A stretch of DNA of 57,289 bases from an uncultured Clostridia bacterium (GCA_934129785.1 CAKOWW010000011.1:1-57289), one strand, 5' to 3'; counted from the stretch's first letter, positions 41,987-52,081 are shown. The notes: a model not told the origin generated them from the letters alone. Made by a program: numbers and translations.

Positions 41987-43912
41987 ATGAAAAAAAATAG
42001 CAGAAGACTAGTAATGACTATAATATTTTTTGTGATGATGTTTATATCTACAAATGTTAATGCACAAGATAACATAGATGAAATACCAGAAAGTCAAATA
42101 GAAGAAAATATATTAGAAAAAGAAAACCATATGCTGGAAATAGAAATGGAATATAAATATAATGAAAAAAACAATACAGTAACAGCGATAATGCATTCAA
42201 GTCAAAAATTGAAGGATACTAAAAAAACATGGAAATTAAGTAAAGATGGTTTAACATATACCAGCAAAGAAATGACAACAAATGGTTCATATTACACAGA
42301 GATAGAAGATATAAATGGAAATAAAAAGCAAGTTTTAATAGAAATTAATTTAATAGATAAAACAGCACCAAAAATAGAAATGGAATATAAATATAATGAA
42401 GAAGACAATACAGTGACAGCAATAATGCGTTCAAACAAAAAACTAAAAAATACAAAAAAATCATGGAAACTAAGTGAAGATGGATTAACTTATACAAGTG
42501 TAAAAATGACAACAAATGGTTCATATTACACAGAGGTAGAGGATAGATATAAAAATAGAACAAAGGTATTAATTAACATACAACTAGTAGACGATAAAAA
42601 ACCAGAAATAAAACTAGAATATATATATGATACAAATAAAAACACCGAAATAGTAGTAATGCATTCAAATGAAAGGTTAAAAAAAACTAAAAAGGCATGG
42701 GAATTAAGTAAAGATGGTATGACATACACTAGCAAAGAAATGAGAACAAATGGATCTTATTATACAGAAGTAGAAGATATGTGGGGAAATAAGACACGAA
42801 TAAAAATAGAGATAACCAAGATAGATGATATACCACCAAAAATTAATTTAACATATGAATATAATAAAAAAGATGATAGTATTATTGTAACGATGAAGTC
42901 AAATGAGGAATTAGAAGATACAAAGCCAACATGGGATTTATCACAAGATAAGAAATCATACACAAAAGTATTTAAAGAAAATCAAGAATATTCAACACCA
43001 GTGGAAGACAAATATGGAAATCAAGTATGGATAAAGATTAAAATATATACAAAATTATTTACATATGAACATAGTAAAGGTCCAAATATAACTGTAAAAT
43101 ACTTATATGATTCTAGTGAAAGGGTAACAGTATATATTATATCAGATAGAAAATTGAAAAATACAAAACCAACATGGAAATTAAGTGAAGATGGTTACAC
43201 ATATACAAAAACTTTTACAAGTAATAATAGTTATACAACAAATGTTGTTGATATGAATGAAAACGAAGTAAATGTAAGTATTTTAGTTAATTTTTTTAAA
43301 AATACATTAAAAGGAATAGATGTTTCGGAATTTCAAAAAATAATTGATTGGCAAGGTGTTAAAAGAACAGAAATTGATTTTGCCATAATAAGAGCTGGAT
43401 ATAGAGGATGGGAATCTGGAAAAATAGTAACAGATTTATTCTTCGATAATAATATAAAAGAGGCTACAAGAGCTGGAATAGATATAGGAGTATACTTCTT
43501 TACACAAGCGGTAACAGAAGAAGAAGCAAGAGAGGAAGCAAGATATACAATAAAATTGCTTTCAAAATACAATGTACCAGTAAAATATCCAATAGTTATT
43601 GATACGGAAAGAACTCCACCGGGAAATGGACGAGGAGACAGAATATCAAAAGAAAAAAGAACAAAAATTGTACAAGCATTTTGCCAAGAAATTGAAAAAT
43701 TAGGATATAAATCTATGATTTATGGTAATAAAAATTGGTTATTAAATGACTTAGAAATAGAAAAATTAAGTAAATATGATATATGGCTTGCAGATTACAT
43801 AAAGACAACAAATTACCAATATCCATACACTATTTGGCAATATACAAGTGATGGAAATGTAAGTGGAATAGGTGGTAGAGTAGATATGAATATTGGATAT
43901 AAAAGGTATTAA
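41987..43912 (+). CDS. Secreted GH25 lysozyme with five surface repeats
   Basis: The 641-residue protein has a signal peptide ending 'NVNAQ', then five repeats of the ~78-residue type (~45-435; for example 'YNEKNNTVTAIMHSSQKLKD', 'TWKLSKDGLTYTSKEM', 'NGSYYTEIED'). A GH25 muramidase domain follows from ~443: 'GIDVSEFQKIIDWQGVK', 'DFAIIRAGYRGWESG', 'GVYFFTQAVTEEEAREEA', 'YPIVIDTER' and 'IWLADY', with the catalytic Asp/Glu in the DVS and VIDTE positions. It cuts the MurNAc-GlcNAc bond. Repeats are highly similar to those of the flanking hydrolases. Confidence 0.93.
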   Translation: MKKNSRRLVMTIIFFVMMFISTNVNAQDNIDEIPESQIEENILEKENHMLEIEMEYKYNEKNNTVTAIMHSSQKLKDTKKTWKLSKDGLTYTSKEMTTNGSYYTEIEDINGNKKQVLIEINLIDKTAPKIEMEYKYNEEDNTVTAIMRSNKKLKNTKKSWKLSEDGLTYTSVKMTTNGSYYTEVEDRYKNRTKVLINIQLVDDKKPEIKLEYIYDTNKNTEIVVMHSNERLKKTKKAWELSKDGMTYTSKEMRTNGSYYTEVEDMWGNKTRIKIEITKIDDIPPKINLTYEYNKKDDSIIVTMKSNEELEDTKPTWDLSQDKKSYTKVFKENQEYSTPVEDKYGNQVWIKIKIYTKLFTYEHSKGPNITVKYLYDSSERVTVYIISDRKLKNTKPTWKLSEDGYTYTKTFTSNNSYTTNVVDMNENEVNVSILVNFFKNTLKGIDVSEFQKIIDWQGVKRTEIDFAIIRAGYRGWESGKIVTDLFFDNNIKEATRAGIDIGVYFFTQAVTEEEAREEARYTIKLLSKYNVPVKYPIVIDTERTPPGNGRGDRISKEKRTKIVQAFCQEIEKLGYKSMIYGNKNWLLNDLEIEKLSKYDIWLADYIKTTNYQYPYTIWQYTSDGNVSGIGGRVDMNIGYKRY

Positions 43913-43953
43913 AAACTATAAATGAAATATAAATAAAGCAAAGGTAGAAGTAA

Positions 43954-45813
43954 ATGATAAAAGCAATAATTTTTATAATAAGTTTTTTTATAATTACATA
44001 TAGAATTGGTTTAATAACAGCAAAACTAACTAAAAGAGAAAAAATAATAGAAATATTTATATTTGGAATAATAACAGTGTTTGCAATATTGCAAATAGTT
44101 TTATTACCAAGTATTGTATTTCACGTTAAGTTTATGATTCCATACGTAATAAGTTTAAGCATAATCTTAATATTAGTGGGCGCAAGTTTTATAATAGTAA
44201 AACCTAAGCAAGAAATGGAAAAATGGAAAATTTATATAGGTGAACTAAAAAGACAGTCAAAAATGGAATTAGCATTAAACATATGTATAGTTGTGGTAGT
44301 TGCATTTCAAACAATAAGTTCAAGTTATTTATTTAGAGAAAATGCAGATGATTCATTTTATGTTAGTTTAGCAACGCAAAGTATTGATAGTGATAAATTA
44401 TATATGGAGGATCCAAGTTTAGGACTAGAAAAGGAACATACATTGTTTAGTTCATTTGAACAAATTTCGGCATATGAATTAGGTGTTGCAATATTAGCAA
44501 AAGCTTTCACGATTAAACCGGTAGTGCTATTCCATTCTATATTGCCATTTATATTTATTATATTTGAATATATGGCATATTATTATTTGATAAATATAAT
44601 TAATAAACAAAGAAAAAATTCCAAGTTGGTTTTGTTAATACTTTCAATTATATTTTTATTTGGAGGATTTTCTTCAAAATTTAGAACAGGTTGTCTATTA
44701 TACAAAGCATGGCAAGGAAAAGGAATGTTTTTAAATTTTGGACTTACAACTTTATGGGCATTATTGTTGCAGAGAAATGAGAAAAAAGAAAAAGAGTTAA
44801 TATCTTTAATAATTATTACAAATATTGCAAATGTGTTTTTATCATCAACAGCAATATTTATAGTTTCATTTGCATATATAGGATTTGGAATTATAGATTT
44901 AATAAGAAAAGAATGGAAAGAAATAGGAAATTTAATTATATCTTTTTTACCAATCGTAATATCTGTTTTAATTTTGTTAATATTAATGAAGACAACTCAT
45001 TTACAAACTAATATAGAATTTTCTAAACAAAATTTAAAAGAACTAATATTATTGTATGGAAGTAAAAAGTATTTATTATTATATTTATTATCATTTTTAA
45101 TAATAGCATTTACAGGGAAAAAACAAGAAAGAATATTTTTTATAATAATTCCAATTATAAATGTATTGACAATATGGAATCCGTTATTTATAAACGTTAT
45201 AGCAAAATATTTAACAAGTTCTGTTACATTTTGGAGAGTATTGTGGTTATTACCAATAGAAGTAACTATTGCATATGCATTAAATTTGATAATACAAAAG
45301 GCAACCAAAGACAGATATAAAAGTTTAATTTTTATATGTGAAATTATTATAATTATGTTATGTGGAAAATTTACATATAGTAAGGAAAATGGATTTGAAA
45401 AACCGGAAAATTGGGAAAAGATACCTCAATATATAGTTGAACAAACAAATTATATATTAGAAAATTCAGAAAAAGATAAAAATATAATGGTAATGGCTCC
45501 TGGAGAACCACTACATAGCTGTACAATGAGACAATTGACTCCTAAAATCGAATTATTATATTCAAGAATAATGTATTTTGACGATTTAATAACACATGAA
45601 GAACAAGAAGAAAGGTCAGAGTTATATAACATATACTTTTATGGAGTTCCCACATATTCTTATGAAGAATTTAATAAAAAAATAGAAAAATTCAACATTG
45701 ACTGGATAATAATTCCAAGTGAGCAAAATGACTTGAAAAAATATTTAAAAAATACTATAATGAAAGAGCAAAAAGAAATAAAAGGATATATTTTGTATAA
45801 AAATGAAAGGTAG
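43954..45813 (+). CDS. DUF6077-like polytopic membrane protein
   Basis: The 619-residue protein has about 13 hydrophobic segments and a soluble C-terminal ~120 residues. A conserved-looking extracytoplasmic motif 'FRENADDSFYVSLA' (~130) and 'TGCLLYKAWQGKGMFLNFGL' (~250) resemble DUF6077 membrane proteins of surface-polysaccharide loci. The acidic 'NADD' is a GT-C-like catalytic candidate, by inference. It overlaps an alternative start of the next gene but not the chosen one. Confidence 0.7.
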   Translation: MIKAIIFIISFFIITYRIGLITAKLTKREKIIEIFIFGIITVFAILQIVLLPSIVFHVKFMIPYVISLSIILILVGASFIIVKPKQEMEKWKIYIGELKRQSKMELALNICIVVVVAFQTISSSYLFRENADDSFYVSLATQSIDSDKLYMEDPSLGLEKEHTLFSSFEQISAYELGVAILAKAFTIKPVVLFHSILPFIFIIFEYMAYYYLINIINKQRKNSKLVLLILSIIFLFGGFSSKFRTGCLLYKAWQGKGMFLNFGLTTLWALLLQRNEKKEKELISLIIITNIANVFLSSTAIFIVSFAYIGFGIIDLIRKEWKEIGNLIISFLPIVISVLILLILMKTTHLQTNIEFSKQNLKELILLYGSKKYLLLYLLSFLIIAFTGKKQERIFFIIIPIINVLTIWNPLFINVIAKYLTSSVTFWRVLWLLPIEVTIAYALNLIIQKATKDRYKSLIFICEIIIIMLCGKFTYSKENGFEKPENWEKIPQYIVEQTNYILENSEKDKNIMVMAPGEPLHSCTMRQLTPKIELLYSRIMYFDDLITHEEQEERSELYNIYFYGVPTYSYEEFNKKIEKFNIDWIIIPSEQNDLKKYLKNTIMKEQKEIKGYILYKNER

Positions 45814-45820
45814 GGTATAT

Positions 45821-47989
45821 ATGAAAATTAAAAAAATATTATCAACTTTAGTAATAATACTAATGTTAACCAATGTGATTTCATTATGTGCAACAACTGT
45901 TATTGCGGATGATGAAAATAAAACTGAAACACGAGAAATAAAAAAATTGAATATAGAAGCTACAAGCAAGTATGACGAAGAAAAAAATGTAGTAATATAT
46001 AAAGTAAAATCAAATAATCAATTAAAAAATACAAAAAAATCATGGGAATTAAGTGAAGATAAATACACATATACAAGTGGAGAAATGACAGCAAATGGGT
46101 CGTACTATACAACATTTGAAGACATATATGGACAAACAGCTCAAGTTCTAATAGAAGTAAAAGAAATTAGGGGAGAACTAAAATTAACAGCAGAATTCAC
46201 ATATAACAAGGCCAAAAACACAGTAACAGGTAAAGTACATTCAAACAACAAATTGAAAGATACAAAAAAGTCATGGAAACTAAGTGAAGATAAATATACT
46301 TATACAAATGAAAATTTTACAGAAAATGGTACATATTATACAACATTTGAGGATATATATGGACAAAACGCACAAGTACTTATAAAAATAGAAGGAATAA
46401 TACCTGCACTTGAAATAAAAACTGAATTTATATATAATGCAGAAATAAATAAAGTGACAGGAAAAATATACTCAAATAATCAATTAAAAGACACAAAGAC
46501 GTCATGGAAGTTAAGTGAAGACAAAATGACATATACAAATGAAAATTTATCATCAAATGGCTCATATTATACAACATTTGAAGATATATATGGACAAACA
46601 GCAAAAGTGCTAATAGAAGTAAAAGGAATAAAAGAAGATTTAAAAATACAAACAGAATTTAAATACAACGAAAAAACAAACAAAGTAGTTGGGAAAATAT
46701 ATTCAAATAATCAATTGAAAGATACAAAGACATCATGGAAGTTAAGTGAAGATAAATACACATATATAAATGAAAATTTATCATCAAATGGTTCATATTA
46801 TACAACATTTGAAGATGTTTTTGGACAAACAGCACAAGTTTTAATAAAAGTAGAAGGAATAGATGATAAAGCACCAGAAATAACAGTAGAATATATAACA
46901 AACGCAGATGGAACAATAACAGCAGTAATGCACTCAAACGAACCACTTGGAGATACAAAACCATCATGGAAATTAAGTAGTGATAAATTATCATATTCAA
47001 AAACATTCAATGAAAGTACCAATTATACAACACCAGTAGAAGATATATATGGCAATTTAATAGATGTAAGAGTAATAATAAAAATAAATAAAAAAATACA
47101 AAATTTCACATCTATAGATGAAACAGCATATCCAGGATTTAAAGAAGCGTTACAAAAATTAAAAAATGCGCATCCAAATTGGAACATAAAAGTATATTAT
47201 ACAAATATAAAATGGGAAGACTTTATAAATGAAGAAGATAAAATAATAGGTGGTTCACCTAGAAGTTTAACACAAGCACCATATTTAAATGAATGGGCAA
47301 AAGGTGATGAAAAATATGATGTAAGCCAAAGTTGGTATAGAGCTACAAAAAGTGCGATAAGATATATGACAGATGCAAGAAACAGCCTAGATGAAGCATG
47401 GTTCTTCCAATTCCAAGATTTATCTTCATCAGCAGGAACAAAAGAAGAAATTAAAAAAATGGTTCAAGGAACATTTTTAAATTCGGATTCAGTAATTAAT
47501 GCAATATTAGAAGCGGCAAGAGAACAAGGAATAAGCCCATTCCATTTGGTTTCTAGAATAATACAAGAACAAAGAGCAGATGGTTCAGGAGTTATGAATG
47601 GATATAAATATCTAGACAAAACAGTTTACAACTTATTTAATATAAATGTAAGCGGAAATGTTTCAACTGGAATATTAGCAGGTGCGAGATATGCATATGA
47701 TAGAGGCTGGTATACACCAGAAGCATCTATAAAAGGTGGAGCAGAATTTTTGACAAAAAATTATATAAGTAAAGGACAATCAACATTATATTTCCAAAAA
47801 TATAATGTTGTAAATGAAAAAAACTTATATGGAAATCAATATATGCAAAATATTAGAGCTGCAAATGACGAAGGTAACATGATTTATAAGTCATATAAGA
47901 ATAGTGGAATATTAGATAGCCATTTTGAATTTATAGTTCCATTATATGAGAAAATGCCAACATCAGCATGCCCAAGACCAAAAAACTAA
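45821..47989 (+). CDS. Secreted glucosaminidase-domain wall hydrolase with five surface repeats
   Basis: The 722-residue protein has a signal peptide ('LVIILMLTNVISLCA', cleavage near TVIA-DD) and five ~78-residue repeats (~35-415; 'NNQLKDTKTSWKLSEDKYTY' and 'NGSYYTTFEDIYGQ'). A glucosaminidase domain follows (~430-722) with 'FTSIDETAYPGFKEALQKLK' and 'HPNWNIKVYYTNIKWEDFI' lead-in, 'SDSVINAILEAAREQGISPF', the probable catalytic Glu in 'SRIIQEQRADGSG', 'YNLFNINVSG' and 'YDRGWYTPEASIKGGAEFL'. It probably hydrolyses GlcNAc-MurNAc bonds. ATG 45821 follows AGGTAGGG; the in-frame ATG 45803 lies before that site. Confidence 0.9.
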   Translation: MKIKKILSTLVIILMLTNVISLCATTVIADDENKTETREIKKLNIEATSKYDEEKNVVIYKVKSNNQLKNTKKSWELSEDKYTYTSGEMTANGSYYTTFEDIYGQTAQVLIEVKEIRGELKLTAEFTYNKAKNTVTGKVHSNNKLKDTKKSWKLSEDKYTYTNENFTENGTYYTTFEDIYGQNAQVLIKIEGIIPALEIKTEFIYNAEINKVTGKIYSNNQLKDTKTSWKLSEDKMTYTNENLSSNGSYYTTFEDIYGQTAKVLIEVKGIKEDLKIQTEFKYNEKTNKVVGKIYSNNQLKDTKTSWKLSEDKYTYINENLSSNGSYYTTFEDVFGQTAQVLIKVEGIDDKAPEITVEYITNADGTITAVMHSNEPLGDTKPSWKLSSDKLSYSKTFNESTNYTTPVEDIYGNLIDVRVIIKINKKIQNFTSIDETAYPGFKEALQKLKNAHPNWNIKVYYTNIKWEDFINEEDKIIGGSPRSLTQAPYLNEWAKGDEKYDVSQSWYRATKSAIRYMTDARNSLDEAWFFQFQDLSSSAGTKEEIKKMVQGTFLNSDSVINAILEAAREQGISPFHLVSRIIQEQRADGSGVMNGYKYLDKTVYNLFNINVSGNVSTGILAGARYAYDRGWYTPEASIKGGAEFLTKNYISKGQSTLYFQKYNVVNEKNLYGNQYMQNIRAANDEGNMIYKSYKNSGILDSHFEFIVPLYEKMPTSACPRPKN

Positions 47990-48002
47990 AACAATAGAAT
48001 AT

Positions 48003-48037
48003 ACAAAAAAGTACAAGAAACCCTTGTACTTTTTTGT
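48003..48037. terminator. Terminator after the glucosaminidase gene
   Basis: A 15-bp perfect stem (48003-48017 with 48023-48037) has a 5-nt loop, with A6 and T6 runs inside the stem, so it can act in both directions. Confidence 0.85.
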
Positions 48038-48052
48038 ATTAAATGATATTAT
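48024..48052 (+). promoter_or_regulatory. Promoter of the dTDP-rhamnose operon
   Basis: TTGTAC (48024-48029), a 17-nt spacer and TATTAT (48047-48052). The -35 box lies in the 3' arm of the preceding terminator. Confidence 0.6.
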
Positions 48053-48087
48053 AGTAGCGTAAAAACAAATAAAAAGGAAGTGTCAAA

Positions 48088-48954
48088 ATGAAAATACTAA
48101 TAACAGGTGCAAATGGAATGTTAGCAAAAGAAATAAAAGAAAAATTTGCACAAGGAAATGAGCTAATCTTAACAGATGTAGCAGAATTAGATATAACAAA
48201 CCAAGAAATGGTAATGAAATTTGTAGAAAAAGAAAAACCAGAATGCATAATAAACTGTGCAGCATTTACAGCAGTAGACAAAGCAGAAGTAGCAGGAGAA
48301 ATAGTAGAAAAAATAAATGCAGATGGACCAGGAAACTTAGCAAAAGCAGCAAAAGCAAACAATGCAACACTAGTACATGTAAGCACAGACTATGTATTTG
48401 GAGGAGACTTAGATGTAGAAAAAGACTATAAAGAAGATGACCAAAAAAATCCAGTAACAGCATATGGAATAACAAAACTACATGGAGAAGAACAAATACA
48501 AGCAAACACAGACAAATACTATATCTTCAGAACAGCATGGTTATATGGAATAGGTGGAAACAACTTTGTAAAAACAATGTTAAAACTAGGAGAAACCAAA
48601 GATGAACTAAATGTTGTAGCAGACCAACATGGAAGCCCAACATATGCAAAAGACTTATCAGAAATAATATACCAAGCTGTAACAAAGAAAATACCATATG
48701 GAATATACAATTCAACAAATGAAGGATACACAACATGGTATGACTTTACAAAAACAATCTTCGAATATACAGGAACAATTTGTAAAGTAAATCCAGTAAC
48801 AACAGAAGAATATATAAAATTAATGGGAGTAACACAAGCAAAAAGACCAAAAAATTCTCAAATGTCAAAAGAAAAATTAAAATCAGTAGGGATAAACGTA
48901 CCTGACTGGGAAGATGGTTTAAAAAGATACTTAAAAGAAGAAGGAAGAATTTAA
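48088..48954 (+). CDS. rfbD: dTDP-4-dehydrorhamnose reductase
   Basis: Last step of dTDP-L-rhamnose synthesis: NADPH reduces dTDP-4-dehydrorhamnose. The 288-residue SDR enzyme shows 'KILITGANGMLAKEIKEKF' (nucleotide-binding Gly motif), 'INCAAFTAVDKAE', 'HVSTDYVFGG', the catalytic 'YGITKLHGE' (YxxxK), and 'FRTAWLYG'. AGGAAGTG-type site upstream. All four rhamnose genes lie together in order D-A-C-B. Confidence 0.97.
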   Translation: MKILITGANGMLAKEIKEKFAQGNELILTDVAELDITNQEMVMKFVEKEKPECIINCAAFTAVDKAEVAGEIVEKINADGPGNLAKAAKANNATLVHVSTDYVFGGDLDVEKDYKEDDQKNPVTAYGITKLHGEEQIQANTDKYYIFRTAWLYGIGGNNFVKTMLKLGETKDELNVVADQHGSPTYAKDLSEIIYQAVTKKIPYGIYNSTNEGYTTWYDFTKTIFEYTGTICKVNPVTTEEYIKLMGVTQAKRPKNSQMSKEKLKSVGINVPDWEDGLKRYLKEEGRI

Positions 48955-49023
48955 TTAAAATTAAATTTGGATGCAAAGAAAAAATTGATTTTTATATTAT
49001 AAGTTAAGAAAGGATGAATTATA

Positions 49024-49914
49024 ATGAAAAACAGAAAAGGAATCATATTAGCAGGAGGAAGTGGAACAAGACTATATCCATTAACAATAGCTATATCAAA
49101 ACAAATTATGCCAGTATATGACAAACCAATGATATATTATCCAATATCAGTATTAATGGAAGCTGGAGTAAGAGATGTATTAGTAATCTCAACACCAAGA
49201 GATGTAGTAACATTTAAAGAACTATTAGGAGATGGTTCACAATGGGGAATGCACTTTGAATACAAAGTACAAGAAAAACCAAATGGACTAGCAGAAGCAT
49301 TTATAATAGGAGAAGAATTTATAGGTGATGACAATGTTGTAATGATATTAGGAGACAACATGTTCTATGGATCACACTTACCAGAAATATTAAGAAGAGC
49401 AAATGAAAGAGAAAATGAATCAACAATATTCGGATACTATGTAAAAGACCCAAGAAGATATGGAGTTGTTGAAATTGATAACGAAGGAAAAGCTGTTTCA
49501 ATAGAAGAAAAACCAGAAGAACCAAAATCAAACTATGCAGTTCCAGGATTATACTTCTACACAAATGATGTTATAGAAATAGCAAAAACAATCAAACCAT
49601 CTGCAAGAGGAGAACTAGAAATAACATCAATAAATGATGAATACATGAAAATGGGTAAACTAACAGTAGAAAAATTAGGAAGAGGAATGACATGGTTCGA
49701 TACAGGAACACATGATGCCTTAATAGAAACAGCAAGCTTTGTACAAACAATAGAAAAAAGACAAGGAATGCAAGTTTGTTGTCCAGAAGAAATAGCATAC
49801 AAACAAGGATGGATAACATCAGAAGAATTATTAGAACTATCTAAAAAATATATGAAAACAGAATATGGTGTATATCTAAAAGACTTAGCAGAAAACAAAT
49901 ATGGACAAGAATAA
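49024..49914 (+). CDS. rfbA: Glucose-1-phosphate thymidylyltransferase
   Basis: First step: dTTP + glucose-1-phosphate to dTDP-glucose. The 296-residue enzyme has the signature 'KGIILAGGSGTRLYPLT', 'VYDKPMIYYPISVLM', 'QEKPNGLAEAFIIGEEFI', 'LGDNMFYG', 'EEKPEEPKSNYAVPGLYFY' and 'GRGMTWFDTGTHDALIE'. It is very close to standard RfbA/RmlA along its whole length. AAAGGATG upstream. Confidence 0.98.
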   Translation: MKNRKGIILAGGSGTRLYPLTIAISKQIMPVYDKPMIYYPISVLMEAGVRDVLVISTPRDVVTFKELLGDGSQWGMHFEYKVQEKPNGLAEAFIIGEEFIGDDNVVMILGDNMFYGSHLPEILRRANERENESTIFGYYVKDPRRYGVVEIDNEGKAVSIEEKPEEPKSNYAVPGLYFYTNDVIEIAKTIKPSARGELEITSINDEYMKMGKLTVEKLGRGMTWFDTGTHDALIETASFVQTIEKRQGMQVCCPEEIAYKQGWITSEELLELSKKYMKTEYGVYLKDLAENKYGQE

Positions 49915-49955
49915 AATAGACTTTTAGTAAAATGTTAGAAAGGAATGAATTTTAA

Positions 49956-50534
49956 ATGGGTAAATTCAAAAAAATAGAAACATCAATTGAAGGTGTATAT
50001 GTAATAGAACCAACAGTATTTGGAGATAACCGTGGATATTTCATGGAAACATATAGTAAAAAAGATTTTGAAGAATTAGGATTAAACTATGACTTTGTAC
50101 AAGACAATCAATCAAAATCTAAAAAAGGAGTATTGCGTGGATTACATTTCCAAAAAGAAAATACTCAAAGCAAATTAGTAAGATGTATAAAAGGTGAAGT
50201 TTTTGATGTAGCAGTAGATCTAAGACCAGGTAGCAAAACATATGGAAAATGGGAAGGTGTAGTGTTAACAGAAGAAAATAAAAAAATGTTTATGATACCA
50301 AAAGGTTTTGCACATGGATTTTTAGTATTATCAGATGAAGCTGAATTTGCTTACAAATGTGATGATGTTTATAACCATGAAGCAGAAGGTGGATTAAAAT
50401 GGGATGACCCAGACATCGGAATTGAATGGCCTATGGGAGACTTAAAAAAAGAAGATTTATTAACATCTGAAAAAGATGGAAAATGGCCTTCTTTAAAAGA
50501 ATTAAAAGAAACAGATTTATTTAGTAACTTGTAA
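49956..50534 (+). CDS. rfbC: dTDP-4-dehydrorhamnose 3,5-epimerase
   Basis: Third step of the pathway. The 192-residue cupin enzyme shows 'IEPTVFGDNRGYFMETYSKK', 'QDNQSKSKKGVLRGLHFQ' (catalytic His in 'GLHFQ'), 'GEVFDVAVDLRPGSKTYGKW' and 'IPKGFAHGFLVLSDEAEFAY' including the catalytic Tyr region. AGAAAGGAATG precedes the ATG. Confidence 0.97.
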   Translation: MGKFKKIETSIEGVYVIEPTVFGDNRGYFMETYSKKDFEELGLNYDFVQDNQSKSKKGVLRGLHFQKENTQSKLVRCIKGEVFDVAVDLRPGSKTYGKWEGVVLTEENKKMFMIPKGFAHGFLVLSDEAEFAYKCDDVYNHEAEGGLKWDDPDIGIEWPMGDLKKEDLLTSEKDGKWPSLKELKETDLFSNL

Positions 50535-50587
50535 TATCTAACAATGTTTGAGATATTAAAAATTATATGTAAGAAAGAGGTATAAAA

Positions 50588-51559
50588 ATGAGCAAAAACG
50601 TATTAGTAACAGGAGCAGCAGGATTTATAGGAGCAAATTTTGCAGAATATTTTGTAAACAAACATCCAGATTATAATGTGGTAGTATTAGACAAATTAAC
50701 ATATGCTGGAAACTTAGATAACTTAAAGAAAGTAATGGATAAAATAACATTTGTAAAAGGTGATATCTGTGATTTTGACTTTGTATTAGATGTATTCAAA
50801 AAATATGACATAAATGGAGTAATCCATTTCGCAGCTGAATCACATGTTGATAACAGCATAAAAAATCCATTTGTATTTACACATACAAATGTAATAGGAA
50901 CACACACATTATTAGAAGCAGCAAAACAAGTATGGGGAGAAGGAAGCAAAAACAAATTTGTACATATTTCAACAGATGAAGTTTATGGTTCACTAAAAGA
51001 AGATGGATACTTTACAGAAAAATCACCAATAAAACCAAGTAGTCCATATTCAGCATCAAAAGCAAGTTCAGACTTAATAGCACTTGCATATAAAGAAACA
51101 TACAAAATGAATGTAAATGTAACAAACTGTTCAAACAACTATGGACCATATCAACATAATGAAAAATTAATTCCACATATGATTAAATTAGCTCTAAATG
51201 ATGAAAAATTACCAGTATATGGTGAAGGACTAAACATAAGAGACTGGTTATATGTAGAAGACCACTGTGAAGCAATTGACTTAGTATTCCACAAAGGAGT
51301 TTCTGGTGAAAGATATAATATTGGTGGACACAATGAAAGAAGAAATATACAAATAGTAAAACTAATATTAGAAAGACTAGGAAAATCTGAAGATTTAATA
51401 GAACATGTAGCAGACAGAAAAGGACATGACTATAGATATGCAATAGATCCAACAAAAATAAAAAATGAACTTGGTTGGGAACCAAAAACAAAATTTGAAG
51501 ATGGAATAGTAAAAACAATTGACTGGTATTTAGCAAATCCAGATTGGTTAAAAAAATAA
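50588..51559 (+). CDS. rfbB: dTDP-glucose 4,6-dehydratase
   Basis: Second step of the pathway. The 323-residue extended SDR has 'VTGAAGFIGANFAEYFV', 'VVLDKLTYAGNLDNL', 'FAAESHVDNSIKNPFVFTHT', 'HISTDEVYGSL' (catalytic Asp-Glu), 'YSASKASSD' (YxxxK) and 'NNYGPYQHNEKLIPHMI'. GAAAGAGG lies before the ATG. A hairpin (51585-51624) follows the stop. Confidence 0.98.
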   Translation: MSKNVLVTGAAGFIGANFAEYFVNKHPDYNVVVLDKLTYAGNLDNLKKVMDKITFVKGDICDFDFVLDVFKKYDINGVIHFAAESHVDNSIKNPFVFTHTNVIGTHTLLEAAKQVWGEGSKNKFVHISTDEVYGSLKEDGYFTEKSPIKPSSPYSASKASSDLIALAYKETYKMNVNVTNCSNNYGPYQHNEKLIPHMIKLALNDEKLPVYGEGLNIRDWLYVEDHCEAIDLVFHKGVSGERYNIGGHNERRNIQIVKLILERLGKSEDLIEHVADRKGHDYRYAIDPTKIKNELGWEPKTKFEDGIVKTIDWYLANPDWLKK

Positions 51560-51584
51560 TGTGTATTATATAAATGAAATTTAG

Positions 51585-51624
51585 AAAAAGTGGTAATATA
51601 AATTCTTTTATATTATCACTTTTT
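51585..51624 (+). terminator. Hairpin terminator after rfbB
   Basis: A stem of about 18 bp with one mismatch (51585-51602 with 51607-51624) has a 4-nt loop and a U-rich 3' arm. Confidence 0.65.
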
Positions 51625-51641
51625 AAAAATAGGAGAAAAGC

Positions 51642-52067
51642 ATGGAAAAAATAAAAGGCATAATACAAAAAGTATTAACAAAAGAAGTAATGCTATATAT
51701 TGCATTTGGGTTATTCACAACAGTTGTAAATCTTGGTTCATTTTATGTATTAAACACGTTATTACATGTAGATGAAAACATATCAAACTTTGTAGCAATT
51801 TTACTTGCAGTATTATTTGCATATATAACAAACAAAGACCTAGTGTTTCATTCTAAAGCAGAAGGAGCAAGAGAAAAACTAACAGAATTTTTTAAATTTA
51901 TGTTAGGAAGAGCATTTACAATGGTATTAGAATTTGTAGGAGGACTAATACTATTCAAAACAGCAATTCCAGCAATAATTAGCAAATGTTTTATAACAGT
52001 TATTGTTATTATATTAAATTTCTTTATCAGCAAATTTTTTGCATTTAAAACAGAAAAAGAAAAGTAG
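51642..52067 (+). CDS. GtrA family membrane protein
   Basis: The 141-residue protein has four membrane helices. The GtrA pattern is visible: 'MLYIAFGLFTTVVNLGSFYV' at the first helix, 'NFVAILLAVLFAYITNKDLVF' at the second and 'FFISKFFAFKT' at the end. GtrA proteins are thought to flip polyprenyl-phosphate sugars, working with a GtrB-like GT2, which is the next gene 14 bp downstream. Confidence 0.92.
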   Translation: MEKIKGIIQKVLTKEVMLYIAFGLFTTVVNLGSFYVLNTLLHVDENISNFVAILLAVLFAYITNKDLVFHSKAEGAREKLTEFFKFMLGRAFTMVLEFVGGLILFKTAIPAIISKCFITVIVIILNFFISKFFAFKTEKEK

Positions 52068-52081
52068 AAAGGGTGTATAAG

